Source: Candidatus Gallitreponema excrementavium (GTDB lineage Bacteria; Spirochaetota; Spirochaetia; Treponematales; Treponemataceae). From it: a stretch of 37,647 nt of DNA. The translations under genes were made by a program, and so were the position numbers. Positions 7,558 to 16,321 of this stretch are shown here, piece by piece; the stretch's first letter is position 1, and every line of letters begins with the position of its first letter. The notes under the pieces are model-generated. The model did not search any database and was not told the origin of the DNA. It was given only the letters and a program-made list of their open reading frames with translations. The stretch spans positions 1 through 37,647 of the forward strand of contig JADIMM010000082.1 of the NCBI GenBank assembly GCA_017694795.1, given 5' to 3'.

Positions 7558-7584
7558 TTATCGGTTTTTAAAAATTTGACTTTA
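7558..7584 (-). promoter_or_regulatory. Sigma-28 (FliA)-type promoter of fliS-flgN
   Basis: On the minus strand, TAAAGTCA (7577-7584), an 11-bp spacer and ACCGATAA (7558-7565) match the flagellar sigma-28 consensus TAAAGTTT-N11-GCCGATAA at 6/8 and 7/8 with the exact spacing. It points toward fliS, with a predicted leader of about 90 nt. The flagellar identity of the downstream genes supports it. Confidence 0.8.
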
Positions 7585-7602
7585 GTTTTTTTTTATAAAA
7601 AA

Positions 7603-7631
7603 GTGACTATTTTTTTTTTCTTGCATATATT
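7603..7631 (+). promoter_or_regulatory. Candidate promoter of ftsH
   Basis: GTGACT (7603-7608) and TATATT (7626-7631) are spaced by 17 bp and lie about 37 bp upstream of the ftsH ATG. An overlapping TATTAT at 7628-7633 is an alternative -10 box. The site is divergent from the fliS promoter. Confidence 0.4.
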
Positions 7632-7667
7632 ATAGTTAGAATAAACTATTTCAAAGGCAGGTCTTTC

Positions 7668-9671
7668 ATGGGAAAAGAACCCGATAAAAATAAAAATGAA
7701 AATGATGGTTTTGATCCGTATTCCTTTTTTAAACTCCCTGAAAACGACGGTAAGAACAGCGGTAAGGATAAAAAACCTTCTTCCGGTGCACCAAAATCCT
7801 TTTTTTGGATAATACTTGTCGCTATTCTTTTGATTTTAGGATATTTGAATATTTTTATGAGATCCGGAAAATCAAATGTTATTGATTTTACTGAATTCAA
7901 ACAGCTTATTGCTGACGGGGTGATAGTCAGGGTGGAACTTTCCAGTCCTTATTACACCGGTTATACAACCGGAAAGGACGAAGAAGAAGTGTCAAAATCC
8001 CTTTTCCGGAGTATGTCCGTTTCGGGTAATGACGGAACAGTTTTCAAGACGGTAGGGCTTGGAGACAGCGATTTTCTTAAATTTATGGAAAGCCATAATG
8101 TGGCTTATTATGGGGATGCCCAACAAGGTTCTTCCATAATCCCTTATATTTTGAACATTATCCTTCCCCTTGTTTTAATTTTTCTTTTGTACCGCTTTAT
8201 GTTTAAGAGAATCGGAGGTGGAATCGGGGGCAGTCTGTTTTCTGCCGGAGGCGGAAGGTCAACTGCGGTGTCCGAAGGTCAGGTTTCCACCAGATTTTCA
8301 GACGTGGCTGGAGTTGACGAGGCAAAAGAGGAATTGGTGGAAGTAGTGGATTTTTTAAAAAATCCCAAAAAGTATACTGATATTGGCGGTAAGATTCCCC
8401 GGGGGGTTCTTTTGGTTGGGCCTCCTGGAACCGGAAAGACTCTTCTTGCCAGGGCTGTTGCGGGAGAGGCCGGGGTTCCCTTCTTTAGAATCAGCGGCTC
8501 CGATTTTGTTGAAATGTTTGTGGGTGTAGGAGCCAGCCGTGTAAGGGATTTGTTTAAACAGGCAAGGGAAAAGGCACCTTGTATTGTTTTTATTGACGAA
8601 CTGGATGCTATCGGTAAAAGCCGTATGAATTCAATGGCCAGTAATGATGAGAGGGAGCAGACCCTGAACCAGCTTCTGGTTGAAATGGATGGTTTTGACG
8701 CTGAAACAGGACTTATAATTCTTGCTGCTACAAACCGTCCTGATGTTCTGGATCCTGCACTCCTCCGGCCCGGACGTTTTGACCGGCAGGTGGTGGTGGA
8801 CAGGCCTGATGTTAAAGGTAGGGAAGCCATACTTAAAATTCACGGGGCAAAGGTAAAACTGGCAAAAGATGTAGACCTGGCTGCCATAGCCAGGACAACA
8901 TCCGGTTTTGCCGGAGCTGAACTTGCCAATGTTATAAATGAATCTGCCCTGCTTGCCGTCAGGGCCGGCCGTAAGGAAGTAACCATGGAGGATTTGGACG
9001 AAGCCGTGGAAAAGGCTGTGGCCGGTCTCCAGAAAAAAAGCAGGGTAATCCGTGAAGACGAAAGGAGGATTGTGGCTTTTCATGAAACAGGACATGCCTT
9101 GACAGCCGCATTTACCCCGGGTTCCGACCCTGTTCATAAAATTTCTATAATTCCCCGTGGGCTTGGAGCCCTTGGTTATACACTCCAGATGCCTGAAGAA
9201 GACCGCTATTTAATGACCCGTAAGGAGCTTATAGGTGAAATCGATGTTCTCCTTGGAGGAAGGGCCGCAGAAGAGATTGTTTTCGGGGTTGTTTCCACCG
9301 GAGCCGGAAATGATATTGTCAGGGCGACATCCATTGCAAGAAGAATGATAACTGATTATGGAATGAGTGACAAATTTAAGAATGTTGCCTTGTCCCAAAA
9401 GGGTGGCGGGTATGGAACTTCTGCCGAGCCACAACTTGTAAGGGAGTATTCCGAGACTACACAGCTTTATGTGGACGAGGAGATTGCCCGGGTTATTGAT
9501 GAAAGATACAACCGGGTCAAAGATCTTTTAACGGAAAAAAAGAGCCTTTTGGATTATATTGCCGGTCGGCTTTTGGAAAAGGAAACCATAGAAGAAAAAG
9601 AATTCAACGATATAATTACTGCAGAAAGGAATTTGGGCTTGCCTGTGGATTCACAGGAAGCAGGTGTTTGA
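7668..9671 (+). CDS. ftsH: ATP-dependent zinc metalloprotease FtsH
   Basis: A membrane-anchored AAA+ protease that degrades misfolded membrane proteins and regulatory substrates as a hexamer. The 667 residues are ordered as expected: transmembrane segment 1 at about 44-64, a periplasmic domain, transmembrane segment 2 at about 155-180, and an AAA domain with Walker A GPPGTGKT at 251-258, Walker [13 protein letters not shown] and the second region of homology [20 protein letters not shown]. The peptidase domain has zinc motif HETGH at 472-476 and the third zinc ligand Asp near 548. All catalytic residues are intact. The first 40 residues are a hydrophilic Lys/Asp-rich extension. The gene appears monocistronic: about 360 bp separate it from yhbY. 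Confidence 0.98.
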   Translation: MGKEPDKNKNENDGFDPYSFFKLPENDGKNSGKDKKPSSGAPKSFFWIILVAILLILGYLNIFMRSGKSNVIDFTEFKQLIADGVIVRVELSSPYYTGYTTGKDEEEVSKSLFRSMSVSGNDGTVFKTVGLGDSDFLKFMESHNVAYYGDAQQGSSIIPYILNIILPLVLIFLLYRFMFKRIGGGIGGSLFSAGGGRSTAVSEGQVSTRFSDVAGVDEAKEELVEVVDFLKNPKKYTDIGGKIPRGVLLVGPPGTGKTLLARAVAGEAGVPFFRISGSDFVEMFVGVGASRVRDLFKQAREKAPCIVFIDELDAIGKSRMNSMASNDEREQTLNQLLVEMDGFDAETGLIILAATNRPDVLDPALLRPGRFDRQVVVDRPDVKGREAILKIHGAKVKLAKDVDLAAIARTTSGFAGAELANVINESALLAVRAGRKEVTMEDLDEAVEKAVAGLQKKSRVIREDERRIVAFHETGHALTAAFTPGSDPVHKISIIPRGLGALGYTLQMPEEDRYLMTRKELIGEIDVLLGGRAAEEIVFGVVSTGAGNDIVRATSIARRMITDYGMSDKFKNVALSQKGGGYGTSAEPQLVREYSETTQLYVDEEIARVIDERYNRVKDLLTEKKSLLDYIAGRLLEKETIEEKEFNDIITAERNLGLPVDSQEAGV

Positions 9672-10034
9672 CCTTCTTCCTTTATACTTTGTCCAAAGTT
9701 TTTGAATTTTTTTTAGCTGTACTGCGGATTCCGGAAAGTGATTTTTTCCGGAGTCTCCGGTATTCAGTCCCTCCTGCTGTGGTTCTCGTTGTCCGGACCG
9801 GGATTATGATTTCCGGAACAGTAATTCTCCCCGGAAAAACGTAACTTATGGACAGCCCCCAAAAAACGCATTATCACACAATGTTCCGTGTTACGCCCTT
9901 GATTTTCTTTTTTGAAGGGTCTTTTTACAGGTCTTTCCCATGGTGACAGGCTTGCTCTTAGGACATGATATTACCGGTATACTCTTTACTATTTTTTACT
10001 TATCTGTTTTACTATAACATAAGGGAGATTGGTA
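9672..10034. other. Intergenic region between ftsH and yhbY
   Basis: About 360 bp without a supported gene. Just after the ftsH stop, ACTTT-GTCC-AAAGT (9686-9699) followed by T-rich sequence may be a weak terminator. A perfect 8-bp hairpin, TCCGGAAA/TTTCCGGA (9730-9737 with 9745-9752), and a looser CCGG-containing inverted repeat (9810-9837) suggest structured RNA, but I recognise no RNA family. TATAAC at 10013-10018 could be the yhbY -10 box, with no good -35 box. Confidence 0.4.
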
Positions 10035-10328
10035 ATGCTTAGACCCAGACAACGAAGTTTTTTATCGTCAATGGCACATGGAATCGAACCTACTGTTTTT
10101 ATTGGTAAAAACGGTTTTACTCCTGCTGTTGCAGAACAGTTGAAACGGGAACTTAATAATCATGAACTCGTTAAACTGAAGTTTGTGGACCTTAAGGATG
10201 AAAAACATGGAGTGTCGGTTGAACTGGCGGATCATCTGGGGGCGGAACTTGTTAGAGTGATTGGTAATATTGCCGTTTTTTATAAGGAATCGGAAATTCC
10301 GGAAAAAAGGAGAATTTCCTTACCTTAA
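10035..10328 (+). CDS. yhbY: YhbY family RNA-binding protein (CRM domain)
   Basis: A 97-residue single CRM-domain protein. YhbY binds pre-50S ribosomal particles and is thought to act in large-subunit assembly. The family signature is clear: an N-terminal LRPRQRSFLSSMAHGIEP, a GxxG-type IGKNGFTPAVAEQL loop, HELVKLKF, and a C-terminal strand VRVIGNIAVFYK. Start choice: ATG 10035 has AAGGGAG 7 nt upstream; the TTG at 10029 is too close to that site. It is first in a tight run with the lolA-like, rodZ-like and rimO genes. Confidence 0.93.
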   Translation: MLRPRQRSFLSSMAHGIEPTVFIGKNGFTPAVAEQLKRELNNHELVKLKFVDLKDEKHGVSVELADHLGAELVRVIGNIAVFYKESEIPEKRRISLP

Positions 10329-10343
10329 TTCAAAGGGGTGTTT

Positions 10344-11015
10344 ATGAAAAAAAATCTGATTTTTATATTTTTTTTGGTTTCTGCTGCTTCTGTTTACGGA
10401 CAGACCTTTTTAACTGCAGAGAATTATTTTGCAGAGGTTTCCGAGCAGTATGCCGGTTTTAAGGATTATGAAGCGGATATTACCATAACAATTGGAAAAA
10501 ACGAGGTAATGATTGGCAGGGCTTCTTATAAAAGTCCGACCCTGTTAAGACTGGATTTCAGCCAACCGGCGGAGCAGGTTTTTATTTATAATGGTGAGAT
10601 GCTTACGATTTATCTTCCCCGGCGTGATACGGTTTTGAGTCAGGTTGTTGACACTACTAATACATCATCTTCGCCGTCGTTGGCTACAGCCCAGGGACTT
10701 TCCCTTTTGAGACGCTCTTATCAGATTTCTTACGAAACCGGTCCCGAGGCTGTGAATTACGGCAACACGGAAGAAAAGGTTATCCGGCTTGTACTTACAA
10801 GAAGGGGTGCCAGTGAGGGCTTTAGAAAACTGATTCTTTCTATTTCAGAGGATACGAAATTGATACGGAGCATAGAAGGAACTACGATTGGAAATGAGAA
10901 CATGAAGTTTGAATTTTCTAATTATTCAATCAATAAGGGAATCCCTGATACAAGGTTCTTGTATGATTCACCTCCTTCTGCAAATACATTTAATAACTTT
11001 CTCTTTAATGAATAA
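10344..11015 (+). CDS. lolA: LolA-like outer-membrane lipoprotein carrier
   Basis: A 223-residue secreted protein resembling LolA, the periplasmic chaperone that carries lipoproteins from the LolCDE complex to the outer membrane. It has a cleavable signal peptide (MKKNLIFIFFLVSAASVYG-Q) and then the LolA-type half-barrel pattern: a helix with YFAEVSEQYAGFKDYEADITITI, LLRLDFSQPAEQVFIYNGEMLTIYLPRRDTVL, and repeated strands to the C-terminus. LolA homologues diverge strongly, so I assign the fold and general role rather than exact substrates. ATG 10344 has AAGGGG at 10333-10338; the upstream GTG 10338 is unlikely. Spirochaetes carry many outer-membrane lipoproteins, which fits. It lies 15 bp after yhbY and 11 bp before the rodZ-like gene. 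Confidence 0.8.
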   Translation: MKKNLIFIFFLVSAASVYGQTFLTAENYFAEVSEQYAGFKDYEADITITIGKNEVMIGRASYKSPTLLRLDFSQPAEQVFIYNGEMLTIYLPRRDTVLSQVVDTTNTSSSPSLATAQGLSLLRRSYQISYETGPEAVNYGNTEEKVIRLVLTRRGASEGFRKLILSISEDTKLIRSIEGTTIGNENMKFEFSNYSINKGIPDTRFLYDSPPSANTFNNFLFNE

Positions 11016-11026
11016 ACGGGGCTGTT

Positions 11027-12109
11027 ATGGAATCGATTGGCGAAAAGTTAAGATTATCCAGGGAAGAAAAAGGTGTTTCCTTGGAACAGGTGAGCAAAGA
11101 AACTCATATTGCTCTGAATTATCTTCAGGCTCTTGAGAATGAAAATTTTGAGGTGTTCCCTGGAGATGCTTATTTATACGGGTTTTTGCGTAATTATTGT
11201 GATTATCTGGGACTGGATTCCAATAAGATAATTTCAATCTACAAAAATATGAAAATTCAGGAACAGGATGTTCCCCTTGACATTCTTATACCTAAGAAAA
11301 AATTTCCGGTTAAGTGGGTTTTTGCAGGCGGTTTAGTTGTTATCCTTGCACTGTTGACGGTGTTTATAGTTTTTCTGGTTAAAAACAAAAAGGAAGAAAC
11401 AAAGCCGGTTGTGGAAGTCAGAAAGCCGGTAGAATATGTATTGGAAGATTCTCCCATTGAAGAAAGATACTTTGCCGGAGATACGGTTCTCATGAAGTAT
11501 AACGGGGAAGTTTTCAATCTGAAAATTATAGAAGCTGCTCCTGCACTTAAACTGGAAACCCCTTCAGGGTTGCAGGTTATTCAGATGGCTGAGGATGCCA
11601 GAATCGATGTTAATGGTGACGACTTATTTGATCTTGGGGTTTATGTTTCGGATCTTTTAAAGAATGACCCGTCGAAGGGCGTTGTTGCCAAGTTTTCCCT
11701 GTTAAAGGACGGGGAAAGTACCGTTGCCGCAGATGATACTGTTGTTGATATTCCTACGGTTGCTTCCATCGGTAACCAGAAACAAACCGTAATTTACGAG
11801 TCTGGAACGGCTTTTCCATTTACGATGAATGCAACATTCAGAAGTTATTGTATGTTCCGTTACGAATCAGACCGGAAAGATCGGGTTGAAAGGTACTACC
11901 ACAAGTCAGAAAAGGTTCCTGTTACATCCAATAACAGAATAAGACTATGGATTTCAAATTCAAATGCTGTAAAAATTTCTGTTATTGCCGGGGGACGGAC
12001 TATTGATTTGGAAGTTGGCCGTGCCGGGGAAGTTTTGGTTCAGGACATAAAATGGATTAGGGATGAGTCAACCGGCCGGTATAAGCTGGTAGTGGAAAAA
12101 ATAGACTGA
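11027..12109 (+). CDS. rodZ: RodZ-like membrane protein with N-terminal helix-turn-helix
   Basis: A 360-residue bitopic protein of the RodZ type, which links the MreB cytoskeleton to the envelope elongation machinery. Residues 1-75 form the Xre-like HTH_25 domain (MESIGEKLRLSREEKGVSLE, then HIALNYLQALEN and YLYGFLRNYCDYL). A juxtamembrane segment leads into one transmembrane helix at about 95-118 (WVFAGGLVVILALLTVFIVFL), with Lys/Glu after it. The periplasmic part of about 240 residues is longer than the C-terminal domain of E. coli RodZ and ends in a beta-rich RodZ_C-like region. The ATG follows GGGG. The envelope context is consistent with a shape or division role. Confidence 0.78.
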   Translation: MESIGEKLRLSREEKGVSLEQVSKETHIALNYLQALENENFEVFPGDAYLYGFLRNYCDYLGLDSNKIISIYKNMKIQEQDVPLDILIPKKKFPVKWVFAGGLVVILALLTVFIVFLVKNKKEETKPVVEVRKPVEYVLEDSPIEERYFAGDTVLMKYNGEVFNLKIIEAAPALKLETPSGLQVIQMAEDARIDVNGDDLFDLGVYVSDLLKNDPSKGVVAKFSLLKDGESTVAADDTVVDIPTVASIGNQKQTVIYESGTAFPFTMNATFRSYCMFRYESDRKDRVERYYHKSEKVPVTSNNRIRLWISNSNAVKISVIAGGRTIDLEVGRAGEVLVQDIKWIRDESTGRYKLVVEKID

Positions 12110-12135
12110 AACACCTACTAAGGCTTAAATCCCGT

Positions 12136-13548
12136 ATGAAGTATTTCATTGATATGCACGGATGTGCAAAAAATCAGGTAGACGCTGAAATATTACAGGG
12201 AATTTTATCCGGTATGGGTATGGAAAAAGATGATTCTCCGGACCCCTCTCCTGATTTGATTATTATTAATACCTGTAGTTTCATAGAAAGTGCCAAGGCA
12301 GAATCAATTAGTTCTGTAATTGCAGCAAGAAGGGATCATCCTTCTGCAAGGATAATAGTAACCGGGTGTTTGTCCCAAAGATACGGCAAATTATTGGTTT
12401 CAATGCTTCCGGAAGCCGACGGTTATTTTGGCAATGGTGATTTGTCCTTGTTCAGTAGTTTTGTTAAGGAGCTTCTTGACCGGCCTGCAGGGAAGGAACC
12501 TTTGGTTTTGATTCCCGGGGACAGGGGTGTTTCCTGCGGGGAAAGGCCTTTTTTGGAAGGATTTCCAGGTTCTGCCTTTCTTAAAGTTACCGAAGGCTGT
12601 GACAACTGTTGTTCTTTTTGCGCTATCCCCCTGATACGGGGACATTTGAGAAGCCGGAAAATAAGCGAAATAATTTCAGAAGCGAAAAGTCTTATAAGTC
12701 GCGGGGTTTTTGAAATCAATCTCATCGGACAGGATTTGGCTTCTTTCGGTATTGATTTGGATTCCACTGGAGAGGGCTATCTTTCCGGTGGAGAAACCCC
12801 GGAAGATGTTGTTCCCAGGGGGAAGCCAATGGTTCACAAGGGAAAAACCCTTCTTCCCAAACTTTTGGAAGCCTTTTCCGGTTTGGACTTGCAGTTCCGT
12901 CTCAGGTTGCTGTATATCCATCCCGACAACTTTCCCCTGGAAATTCTTCCAATCATAAAAAAAGATAAAAGAATTCTCCCGTATTTTGATTTGCCTTTTC
13001 AGCATGGTTCGGACAGAATTCTTAAATTGATGAACAGAAAGGGCTCCCTGGAAAAATATTGTTCACTTATCGGGAGTATCAGAAAGGAACTTCCTGAAGC
13101 TGTTTTCAGAACCACTTTTATGACGGGGTTTCCCGGAGAAAAAAAAGCAGATTTTCTTAAAACAAGGGAGTTGCAGGAAAAGATCCTTCCGCTTTGGTCA
13201 GGAACCTTTGAATATAGTCTGGAAGATGATACTCCGGCAGAGAAATTTCCCGGCCGGGTTTTTAAATTCACGGCATCAAAGAGGAGAAAAATTCTGGAGG
13301 AAAACCAGGAAAAAATAACTGCAGAACTGCTGAAGTCTTTTATCGGTACTGTCCAGGAGTTTTTTGCCGAGGAAATAATTCCGGAGGAAAACCTTGCCTT
13401 GGGCAGGTGCTGGTTTCAGGCACCGGAAGTTGACGGTGTTGTGGTTTTGTCTTTTGAGGAAACAGATTCTCTGGAACCGGGAAAGATATACAAAGTACGC
13501 TTGGTAGGAGTTTCCGGTATTGACCTGAAAGCTGTTCTTGTACGATAA
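12136..13548 (+). CDS. rimO: Ribosomal protein S12 methylthiotransferase RimO
   Basis: A 470-residue MiaB/RimO-family radical SAM enzyme. RimO adds a methylthio group to an aspartate of ribosomal protein S12. The N-terminal UPF0004 domain has its cluster cysteines at 10, 47 and 78. The radical SAM domain has Cys155, Cys159 and Cys162 in CxxxCxxC, followed by AIPLIRGHLRSR, typical of RimO rather than MiaB. A TRAM-like domain ends the protein. There is an insertion of roughly 28 residues after GQDLASFG (about residues 205-235) compared with the RimO pattern I know, and the enzyme is somewhat longer than the E. coli one. The ribosome binding site is weak. It follows the rodZ-like gene by 26 bp. 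Confidence 0.92.
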   Translation: MKYFIDMHGCAKNQVDAEILQGILSGMGMEKDDSPDPSPDLIIINTCSFIESAKAESISSVIAARRDHPSARIIVTGCLSQRYGKLLVSMLPEADGYFGNGDLSLFSSFVKELLDRPAGKEPLVLIPGDRGVSCGERPFLEGFPGSAFLKVTEGCDNCCSFCAIPLIRGHLRSRKISEIISEAKSLISRGVFEINLIGQDLASFGIDLDSTGEGYLSGGETPEDVVPRGKPMVHKGKTLLPKLLEAFSGLDLQFRLRLLYIHPDNFPLEILPIIKKDKRILPYFDLPFQHGSDRILKLMNRKGSLEKYCSLIGSIRKELPEAVFRTTFMTGFPGEKKADFLKTRELQEKILPLWSGTFEYSLEDDTPAEKFPGRVFKFTASKRRKILEENQEKITAELLKSFIGTVQEFFAEEIIPEENLALGRCWFQAPEVDGVVVLSFEETDSLEPGKIYKVRLVGVSGIDLKAVLVR

Positions 13549-13578
13549 TTAGTCTCACCTGTAAAGGTTGGGGGAATT

Positions 13579-15825
13579 ATGGGTTTTGCTTTTCTTGACG
13601 GGCTTAACGAAAGCCAGTTGCTTGCTGTCCAGCACAGCGGATCACCGCTTTTAATTCTTGCCGGAGCAGGTTCCGGCAAAACAAAGGTTATAACTTCTAA
13701 AATAGCTTATTTAATTGCTGTCGAAAATGTTCCGGCGGAATCAATTCTTGCTGTTACCTTTACAAACAAGGCTGCCAATGAAATGCGGGAAAGGGTTTAT
13801 GCTTTGGAACCTAGGGCATACCGTTCCCAGATAAAAACTTTTCATTCCTTTGGAGCCTGGTTTCTCCGTATTTACGGAGAAGAAATGGGGCTGTCCCCTG
13901 ATTTTACCATCTATGATACCGATGACTGCGCCTCTTTTTTGATGACCTTGGATTCTTCGTTGAACAGGGCGGAAGCCAGGACTATTGTAAATAAATTCCT
14001 GCGGGTCAAGGATTACGGTTTAACGGAGGATTCTGAAGGGCTTAAAGATTTTTTGAGTTCCCCACATCTTGTAAAATTATTCGGTCTTTATAACCGGGGA
14101 CTGAAAAAAATCGGGAAGGTTGATTTTGGTGATTTAATAAACCTTCCTGCGGAATATATTTCCGGGTTGCGGGAACAACAAAAATGGAGAAACAAATTCC
14201 GTGTGATTCTTATTGACGAATACCAGGATACAAACAGGGCGCAGTTCAAACTTCTTCAGGCTCTTGCGGACGAAAACACCTATGTCTGTGTAGTTGGGGA
14301 TGACGACCAGTCGATTTATAAATTCCGTGGAGCCGAGGTTGAAAACATCCTGACATTCCCGGATGTTTTTTCCGGAACAAAAATTATCAAACTTGAAAAA
14401 AATTACAGGTCCAGTCCTGAGATTTTGAGTATTGCAAACCAAATAATTGACCATAACAGCGGAAGGTTGGGGAAAAAACTTGTTGCGGACAAATCTCCCG
14501 GGGAAAAGCCTCTTTTGGTTTTTCTGCCCACCCAGAATCTGGAGGCTGAATATATTGGTGAACTTATCAAGAAATATAGTTCCGGGGGAGGATTTTTCAG
14601 AGACTGGGCAGTTTTGTACAGGCTCAATGCCCAGTCCTTGAATTTTGAAAAAACTTTCAGAAGGGAAAAAATTCCTTACAGACTCATCGGGGCATTGAAA
14701 TTTTACGAGAGGGAAGAAGTAAAGGATGCTCTTGCACTTTTATCCCTTTTGGCAAACCATAAAGATGTGGTTGCCTTTAAGCGTATGATTAACAAACCTG
14801 CCAGGGGTGTGGGGGCAGGCACCATAGCAAAAATTCTTTCCAAAGCAGATGAAATTGAAGGTGATTTGATTTCAGCCTGCAATATTCTTACAGGAGCCGA
14901 TTCTGCTGGTTCAATTTCCCCAAAGGCTGTAAAAGGGATAAAAAAATTTGTTTCTGTTTTGGATTCCGGGTTAAAGTCTCTTAATCCCGTGGGAAAAGTT
15001 TTTTCGTCAGATGTGGGAGGGCTTTTTGAGCCGGAAAATCCCATGGAAAAAACACCGGAACCTGGGGACAAAAACCTGGGAAACCTTATAGATTTTCTTG
15101 TAAAGGAAAGTGGTATCCTGGAATTTCATAAAACAATGGACAGGGAAAACGGTTCCCAAAAGATTGCAAATATAGAAGAGCTTATCAATACTGCTGCACC
15201 CTACGATTTTTCCCTTAAGGGGCTTCTGGGGTTTTTGGAAGATGTTACTCTGGAGGCAAAGAAAATTGAAACCGGGGATAACCAGGATGAAGATGATTAT
15301 GTTACATTGATAACAATTCATAATACCAAGGGATTGGAATTCCCCAATGTTGTTCTTACCGGTTTGGAGAACGGGGTATTCCCCAGGGAAACAGATTTGG
15401 AAAATCAGGATGAGCTGGAAGAAGAAAGGCGGCTTATGTATGTAGGTGTTACCAGGGCAAAGGACAGGTTGTTTATGACATCCTGTAGAACCAGACTGAT
15501 TTACGGAATGTCCAGGGGGGTGGAACCTTCTGTTTTCCTTAAAGAATTCAATCCTGCAGGTGTGGAAATTAAAGGAGATATTCCGCCTTCGTTTGAAAAT
15601 TACTTAAGAAAATATAATCAGGGGGAGGACGGGGAGGATTCCCCTGAATTAAAGGAATGGAAAAAGGGACAGAAGGTTTACCATGATGATTTCGGATACG
15701 GATATGTTAAGGAATCTTCGTTAAAATCAGGAGAGGTTGTAATAAATGTTGTCTTTGAAACAGGGGCTTCAAAAGTTTTTATTCCCAAGTATCAGGGTAG
15801 TGTTCTTGTAAAAATTGATGAATAA
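13579..15825 (+). CDS. pcrA: UvrD/PcrA-type superfamily 1 DNA helicase
   Basis: A 748-residue 3'-5' DNA helicase acting in nucleotide-excision and mismatch repair and in clearing replication blocks. The SF1A motifs are all present: Q-motif LNESQLLAVQH, Walker A AGAGSGKT at 28-35, Ia TFTNKAANEM, Ib TFHSFG, motif II LIDEYQDTN near 212, motif III VVGDDDQSIYKFRG, motif IV LEKNYRSS, motif V TIHNTKGLEFPNV and motif VI EERRLMYVGVTRAKDRL. The last 50 residues (VYHDDFGYGYVKE to VLVKI) match the C-terminal tudor-like RNA-polymerase-binding domain of PcrA/UvrD. The ATG follows GGGGG. PcrA and UvrD cannot be separated by sequence alone here. Confidence 0.93.
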   Translation: MGFAFLDGLNESQLLAVQHSGSPLLILAGAGSGKTKVITSKIAYLIAVENVPAESILAVTFTNKAANEMRERVYALEPRAYRSQIKTFHSFGAWFLRIYGEEMGLSPDFTIYDTDDCASFLMTLDSSLNRAEARTIVNKFLRVKDYGLTEDSEGLKDFLSSPHLVKLFGLYNRGLKKIGKVDFGDLINLPAEYISGLREQQKWRNKFRVILIDEYQDTNRAQFKLLQALADENTYVCVVGDDDQSIYKFRGAEVENILTFPDVFSGTKIIKLEKNYRSSPEILSIANQIIDHNSGRLGKKLVADKSPGEKPLLVFLPTQNLEAEYIGELIKKYSSGGGFFRDWAVLYRLNAQSLNFEKTFRREKIPYRLIGALKFYEREEVKDALALLSLLANHKDVVAFKRMINKPARGVGAGTIAKILSKADEIEGDLISACNILTGADSAGSISPKAVKGIKKFVSVLDSGLKSLNPVGKVFSSDVGGLFEPENPMEKTPEPGDKNLGNLIDFLVKESGILEFHKTMDRENGSQKIANIEELINTAAPYDFSLKGLLGFLEDVTLEAKKIETGDNQDEDDYVTLITIHNTKGLEFPNVVLTGLENGVFPRETDLENQDELEEERRLMYVGVTRAKDRLFMTSCRTRLIYGMSRGVEPSVFLKEFNPAGVEIKGDIPPSFENYLRKYNQGEDGEDSPELKEWKKGQKVYHDDFGYGYVKESSLKSGEVVINVVFETGASKVFIPKYQGSVLVKIDE

Positions 15826-15855
15826 AATGGTTTTTCTGCCTGTTTTCTGTATTTC

Positions 15856-15872
15856 CTCTGGTTAAGGTCTTT
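15856..15872 (+). repeat. Short dispersed repeat, copy 2
   Basis: CTCTGGTTAAGGTCTTT, differing at one base from 4738-4754, lies 30 bp after the pcrA stop. CTCTGGGTAAAGAG about 50 bp further on may be a decayed third copy. The rest of the 184-bp gap before gatC shows no gene. Confidence 0.35.
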
Positions 15873-16009
15873 ATTTTATCCGGACGGAAAAAAGTGCAGG
15901 GTCCAGACTGGTGGTTTTCCTCTGGGTAAAGAGACCGTATCCTTTTGTTGTTTAAGATTGAATAATTAATGCTAATGGTATAAGATAGGCTGGAGTTTGC
16001 GAGGTTTTT

Positions 16010-16321
16010 ATGAGCGAAAACAAAAAAAAGATTGATGAAGAAACCCTGGATGCACTTTTGTATCTTTCAAGGCTTTCCCCGGAAAGTACTAATCTTGAAA
16101 TTTTAAGACAGCAGGTTGATCAGATTGTAGAATATTTTGATATTCTTTCTGCCAATGATAATTCACAAAATCCCTATGATGCTTATCCCACCACAGAGGT
16201 GGAGAAGCTCCGTGACGGAACCATAGTTCCCGGTCTTGAGGCCAAGGATTTAAAAAAGATGACAGGGGAATTTATGGACGGTTATTTCCAGGTACCTAAG
16301 GTGATAGGAGAGGGGGCTTAA
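16010..16321 (+). CDS. gatC: Asp-tRNA(Asn)/Glu-tRNA(Gln) amidotransferase subunit C
   Basis: A 103-residue GatC, the small belt-like subunit that stabilises GatA-GatB. The family pattern is clear: EETLDALLYLSRLSPE at the N-terminus, a helix ending QVDQIVEYFDILSANDN, and the linker with LRDGTIVPGL before a C-terminal hook ending GYFQVPKVIGEG. GAGG precedes the ATG. The TAA stop is immediately followed by the gatA ATG, so the genes form one translation-coupled operon. The complex amidates misacylated Glu-tRNA(Gln) or Asp-tRNA(Asn) where the direct synthetase is absent. Confidence 0.95.
   Translation: MSENKKKIDEETLDALLYLSRLSPESTNLEILRQQVDQIVEYFDILSANDNSQNPYDAYPTTEVEKLRDGTIVPGLEAKDLKKMTGEFMDGYFQVPKVIGEGA

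Noticed and set aside
7576..7581. TTGACT as a -35 box for ftsH
   Set aside because: No -10 box lies at suitable spacing, and the bases are better explained as the complement of the sigma-28 -35 element.
8279..8830. Minus-strand open frame of 183 residues inside ftsH
   Set aside because: It lies within the conserved AAA domain and is Ser/Arg-rich from antisense codons.
9672..10034. A structured RNA such as SRP RNA, 6S RNA or tmRNA between ftsH and yhbY
   Set aside because: The hairpins do not match any RNA family I can recall, and no conserved core motifs are visible.
11027..11140. A transcriptional repressor gene at the rodZ-like locus
   Set aside because: The helix-turn-helix is followed by a membrane helix and a large periplasmic region, which is the RodZ layout rather than a soluble DNA-binding regulator.
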